From positions 1 through 9,547 of the forward strand of contig CAMWTD010000066.1 in the NCBI GenBank assembly GCA_947177085.1: a stretch of 9,547 nt of DNA. The letters are read 5' to 3'. The stretch's first letter is position 1. Each line of letters begins with the position of its first letter. The DNA comes from an uncultured Desulfovibrio sp. (GTDB taxonomy: Bacteria; Desulfobacterota; Desulfovibrionia; Desulfovibrionales; Desulfovibrionaceae). Under the pieces are notes generated by a model, which did not search any database, had not been told where the DNA came from, and worked only from the letters and a program-made list of their open reading frames with translations. The translations under genes and the position numbers were made by a program. Positions 7,034 to 9,547 of the stretch are shown one piece after another.

Positions 7034-7050
7034 GCGGGGGCCGGCCCCGC
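7034..7050 (+). other. GC-only hairpin abutting the mreD Shine-Dalgarno
   Basis: GCGGGG (7034-7039) and CCCCGC (7045-7050) form a 6-bp all-GC stem with a 5-nt loop. It begins 1 nt after the mreC stop, and the mreD ribosome-binding sequence AGGGA (7051-7055) starts at the next base. No T-run follows. The placement could hinder ribosome loading on mreD or couple it to ribosomes finishing mreC. Confidence 0.4.
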
Positions 7051-7063
7051 AGGGACGGCGGCC

Positions 7064-7534
7064 ATGAAGATCCTCAGGACCGTCGGCTGGTGGCTCTGCT
7101 TTCTCGCCGTGGGCGTGTGCATCCAGGCGCTCGCGCCGGGGCTGGACGTTCTCGCCGTCGGCCTTATCATCCTCCTGCAGGAGCGCGATTACCGCAATAT
7201 CCTCTGGCTTGTGCCGCTTTTCGTGCTGGTGCAGGAAGGCATGGGCACGCGGCCCTTCGGGGCGGTCATCGTCTGGTATGCGTCCATCATCGTGCTGTTC
7301 CGTCTCGGGCGCTGGCTTTTTCAGGTGGAGAACTTTGTCTTTGTCTTCCTGCTCTCGGCCTGCCTGGGCGCGGCCTATTACGGCGTGACCTGGCTCATGG
7401 CCCCCTTGCAGAACCTGGGCTTCAACGTGGAGGACACACTGGACAAGGCGCTTTTGCAGGCCATCTTCATGCCCTTCGCCTGGCGGCTGCTCGTGGCGGC
7501 GCGGCAGATGAACGCCCCCGAGGAGGAGGAATAG
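7064..7534 (+). CDS. mreD: Rod shape-determining protein MreD-like membrane protein
   Basis: A 156-residue, strongly hydrophobic protein with roughly four to five membrane segments (for example about 8-24, 28-41, 46-58, 66-84 and 88-112) and a short acidic C terminus ending in four Glu. MreD is a small polytopic inner-membrane partner of MreC in the lateral wall synthesis complex. MreD sequences are poorly conserved, so the call rests on length, hydrophobic layout and its place between mreC and mrdA. The charged loop after the second segment (LLQERDYRNI) is compatible with the family. ATG 7064 has AGGGA (7051-7055) at 8 nt. A strong intrinsic terminator begins 7 nt after its stop. Confidence 0.85.
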   Translation: MKILRTVGWWLCFLAVGVCIQALAPGLDVLAVGLIILLQERDYRNILWLVPLFVLVQEGMGTRPFGAVIVWYASIIVLFRLGRWLFQVENFVFVFLLSACLGAAYYGVTWLMAPLQNLGFNVEDTLDKALLQAIFMPFAWRLLVAARQMNAPEEEE

Positions 7535-7540
7535 CCGCCC

Positions 7541-7563
7541 CGCCCGCCGCCCGGGCGTTTTTT
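7541..7563 (+). terminator. Intrinsic (rho-independent) terminator after mreD
   Basis: CGCCCG (7541-7546), loop CCGCC (7547-7551) and CGGGCG (7552-7557) form a 6-bp all-GC stem followed directly by six T residues (7558-7563). It lies 7 nt after the mreD stop and 67 nt before the likely mrdA start. It should end or attenuate transcription from mreBCD, so mrdA would depend on readthrough or on a promoter in the short stretch that follows. Confidence 0.75.
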
Positions 7564-7575
7564 GCCGGGTTTTGC

Positions 7576-7591
7576 TGGCATCGAATGTGCA
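7576..7591 (+). promoter_or_regulatory. Weak sigma-54-like (-24/-12) sequence before mrdA
   Basis: TGGCA (7576-7580) and TGCA (7588-7591) place GG and GC at the 12-nt spacing required for sigma-54, with 9 of the 12 informative consensus positions matching by eye. Transcription would begin near 7602, after the terminator and before ATG 7630. mrdA is not a usual sigma-54 target and no activator site is evident, so chance is a serious alternative. No convincing sigma-70 hexamer pair is seen in 7564-7629. Confidence 0.18.
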
Positions 7592-7629
7592 TGAAAATCC
7601 GGGCCTCCCCAACCTCAACCATCGAGCCC

Positions 7630-9547
7630 ATGCAGCAGAACAACACACACGACGCATCCCCCACCGCCGCGGAATCCAAGCGTCCGCAGGGACACTCCTG
7701 GCTCAGGATACAGGTGGAGAACGAGGGCTACCAGCCCCCGCGCGGCGGCGTCATCCTCCTCCAGGTGCTGGTGGGGGTCTTTTTCTTCGTCTTCGTGGTC
7801 CGCTTCTGGTATCTCCAGGTGCATCTCGGCGCGGAATTCACCCGTCAGGCGCAGGAGAACCGCCTGCGCCAGGAGCGCATCTTCGCGCCCCGGGGCCGCA
7901 TCCTCGACGAGGCAAACCGCGTGCTCGCCGACAACCGCACGGCCTACGGCCTCTCCCTCGTGCGCGAGGACTGCGAGGACCTGCCGGCCACGCTCGCGCA
8001 GATCAGCGCGTGGTCGGGCATCCCGCTCTCCCATGTGCAGGAGAAATACCAGCAGGACCGCTTCAAGGTGAAGCCCTTCGAGCCCCTGCTCATGATCACG
8101 GACATCGACTTCGACCTCGTGGCGCGCATCGAGTCCGAAATCCACGCGTGGCCGGGCCTCGAGATCGTGGTCCGCACCAAGCGCAGCTACCCGGAAAACG
8201 AGCTCTTCGCCCATGTGCTCGGCTATGTGGCCGAGGCCAACGAAAAGGAGATGGAGGCCGACCCGGCGCTCGCCATGGGCGACCTCGTGGGCAAGCAGGG
8301 CCTCGAATACAAGCTGGAAAAAGATTTGCGCGGCAGCAAGGGCCTCTACGACGTGGAGGTGGACGCCCACGCCCGCGCCCTGGGCAAGACCCTGCGCGAG
8401 GAGCCGCGCGGCGGCGCGGAGATGCGGCTCTCGCTCAACAGCGAGCTCCAGCGCGCCGCGTGGAACGCCCTCAACGGCGAGGCCGGCTGCGTGGTGGTCA
8501 TGGAGCCGGACACGGGCAAGCTCCGCGCGCTCGTCACCTCCCCGGCCTATGACAACAACCTCTTTGCGGGCGGCATTTCCCGCCGCGACTGGGAGGCCCT
8601 GCGCACCAACAACCGCTTCCCGCTCCAGAACCGCGTCATCCAGAGCGTCTATCCCCCCGGCTCGGTGTGGAAGCTGCTCATGGCGGCCATGTTCCTCGAG
8701 CGCGGGGTGAGCCCGCGCGACACCGTGTTCTGCGCCGGGCAGGTGCGCCTCGGCAACCAGATTTTCCGCTGCTGGAAAAAGGGCGGACACGGCAGCATGA
8801 ACATGGAGAGCTCGCTCATCCATTCCTGCGACGTGTATTATTATCTCATGGCCGAGCGCCTGGGCATCGACAAGATAGAGCAGTTCGCCAAGGCCGCGGG
8901 CTTTGGCGCGCCCACGGGCATCGACCTGCCGCACGAGAAATCCGGCCTCGTGCCCTCCAAGGAATGGAAGAAGCGCCGCTTCAAGCGCCCCTGGGTGCGC
9001 GGCGAAACTTTCAACGTCTCCATCGGCCAGGGCTATACCCTCGTCACGCCCGTGCAGATGGCCGTCTATGTGTCGGCCATGCTCAACGGCGGCGACCTCT
9101 TGAAGCCCCAGCTTCTCGAAAACGCGCCGCGCGAGGTGCGCGGCCGCGTGCCCGCGCGCAAGGAAACACTGGACTTTGTGGTTAACGCCATGCGCAAGAC
9201 CGCGGGCGCGGGCACGGCCCGCGTGGTGGGCCGCAAGGATGCCGACATGGGCGGCAAGACCGGCACGGCCCAGGTGGTCAAGCTCAAGATGGCCGCGGGC
9301 GACCGCCGCCTGCGCACCTCGGAGATGGAATACGCCCAGCGCGACCATGCCTGGATCGCCACCTGGGGCAGCAAGAACGGCAAGCGCTATGTGGTCATCG
9401 TCATGGTGGAGCACGGCGGCGGCGGCTCCAGCGTGGCGGGCCCGGTGGCCAAGCGCGTGTATGAGCACCTTTTCGGGCCCGAGGGCGCGCCGCTGCCCAC
9501 AGCCGACGGCAGCCCGGCCGCCCCGGCGCAGCCCCGCGCGGCGGCCC
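7630..9547 (+). CDS. mrdA: Penicillin-binding protein 2 (elongasome transpeptidase), 3' end outside window
   Basis: PBP2 is a class B PBP that crosslinks peptidoglycan along the side wall, working with RodA and the Mre proteins. The 639 visible residues show a short polar N terminus, one membrane helix (about 41-62), the class B pedestal domain starting with FAPRGRILDE (85-94) and the transpeptidase domain. Catalytic motifs are SVWK (Ser345, Lys348) in the YPPGSVWK block, SCD (399-401), the SxD form of the usual SxN motif that I recall from PBP2 proteins, and KTG (543-545) in GGKTGTAQ. The domain closes with VEHGGGGSSVAGPVA and YEHLF near 615. A Pro/Ala-rich tail follows and runs off the edge. 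In-frame ATGs also occur at 7585 and 7591, adding 15 or 13 residues; none of the three has a good Shine-Dalgarno. I chose 7630 by the polar N terminus and distance from the terminator. rodA would be expected downstream. Confidence 0.93.
   Translation, partial: MQQNNTHDASPTAAESKRPQGHSWLRIQVENEGYQPPRGGVILLQVLVGVFFFVFVVRFWYLQVHLGAEFTRQAQENRLRQERIFAPRGRILDEANRVLADNRTAYGLSLVREDCEDLPATLAQISAWSGIPLSHVQEKYQQDRFKVKPFEPLLMITDIDFDLVARIESEIHAWPGLEIVVRTKRSYPENELFAHVLGYVAEANEKEMEADPALAMGDLVGKQGLEYKLEKDLRGSKGLYDVEVDAHARALGKTLREEPRGGAEMRLSLNSELQRAAWNALNGEAGCVVVMEPDTGKLRALVTSPAYDNNLFAGGISRRDWEALRTNNRFPLQNRVIQSVYPPGSVWKLLMAAMFLERGVSPRDTVFCAGQVRLGNQIFRCWKKGGHGSMNMESSLIHSCDVYYYLMAERLGIDKIEQFAKAAGFGAPTGIDLPHEKSGLVPSKEWKKRRFKRPWVRGETFNVSIGQGYTLVTPVQMAVYVSAMLNGGDLLKPQLLENAPREVRGRVPARKETLDFVVNAMRKTAGAGTARVVGRKDADMGGKTGTAQVVKLKMAAGDRRLRTSEMEYAQRDHAWIATWGSKNGKRYVVIVMVEHGGGGSSVAGPVAKRVYEHLFGPEGAPLPTADGSPAAPAQPRAAA

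Noticed and set aside
5317..7170. Minus-strand open frame of 617 codons opposite mreB/mreC
   Set aside because: Opposite real genes, low-complexity Arg/Gly/Ala product, no domain.
7615..9468. Minus-strand open frame of 617 codons opposite mrdA
   Set aside because: Antisense shadow of PBP2 with biased composition (Ala, His, Leu, Glu), no motif, and no room for its own promoter context.
1..9547. CRISPR array, tRNA/rRNA genes, insertion sequences, phage or toxin-antitoxin genes
   Set aside because: No regularly spaced repeats, no tRNA-like cloverleaf, no transposase or integrase motifs were seen in any frame; all large frames are accounted for by the listed genes.

Overview
The window reads as ordinary chromosome of a GC-rich, anaerobic, flagellated Gram-negative bacterium. 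Protein content and style best suit a sulfate reducer of the Desulfovibrio group. The argument is an [FeFe]-hydrogenase maturase (HydG) together with a flagellar FliL-type protein and an mreBCD-mrdA rod-shape cluster. The taxonomic call is inference from gene content, not from a search. All supported genes lie on the plus strand, and the many long minus-strand reading frames are codon-bias shadows.

Layout. Positions 1-333 are the C-terminal part of a FliL-like protein whose stop codon sits inside a perfect 8-bp hairpin. Positions 334-621 are non-coding and hold a 96-bp structured palindromic element (427-522). Positions 622-2936 carry two closely spaced genes: a PHP-type histidinol-phosphatase (HisJ family) and, 5 nt later, a ModF-like soluble protein with two ABC ATPase domains. 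HydG follows at 2996-4414 with all six cluster-binding cysteines present. A 225-nt gap containing a possible promoter precedes mreB (4640-5680), mreC (5752-7032, GTG start, unusually long Pro/Ala-rich tail) and mreD (7064-7534). A textbook intrinsic terminator (7541-7563) separates mreD from mrdA (PBP2), which starts at about 7630 and runs off the right edge.

How the genes fit together. MreB, MreC, MreD and PBP2 are the standard elongasome set: MreB filaments inside the inner membrane, MreC/MreD bridging the membrane, and PBP2 making the peptidoglycan crosslinks. HydG makes the CO and cyanide ligands of the [FeFe]-hydrogenase H-cluster from tyrosine. Its partners HydE and HydF and the hydrogenase itself are not in the window. 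The histidinol-phosphatase and the ModF-like ATPase have no evident functional link to either.

I found no clear new biological system. The best leads are non-coding: the 96-bp palindromic element after fliL, and a recurring arrangement in which a GC-rich hairpin sits directly upstream of the Shine-Dalgarno sequence of hydG, mreC and mreD. The terminator placed inside the mre-mrdA cluster and the long low-complexity tail of MreC are next.
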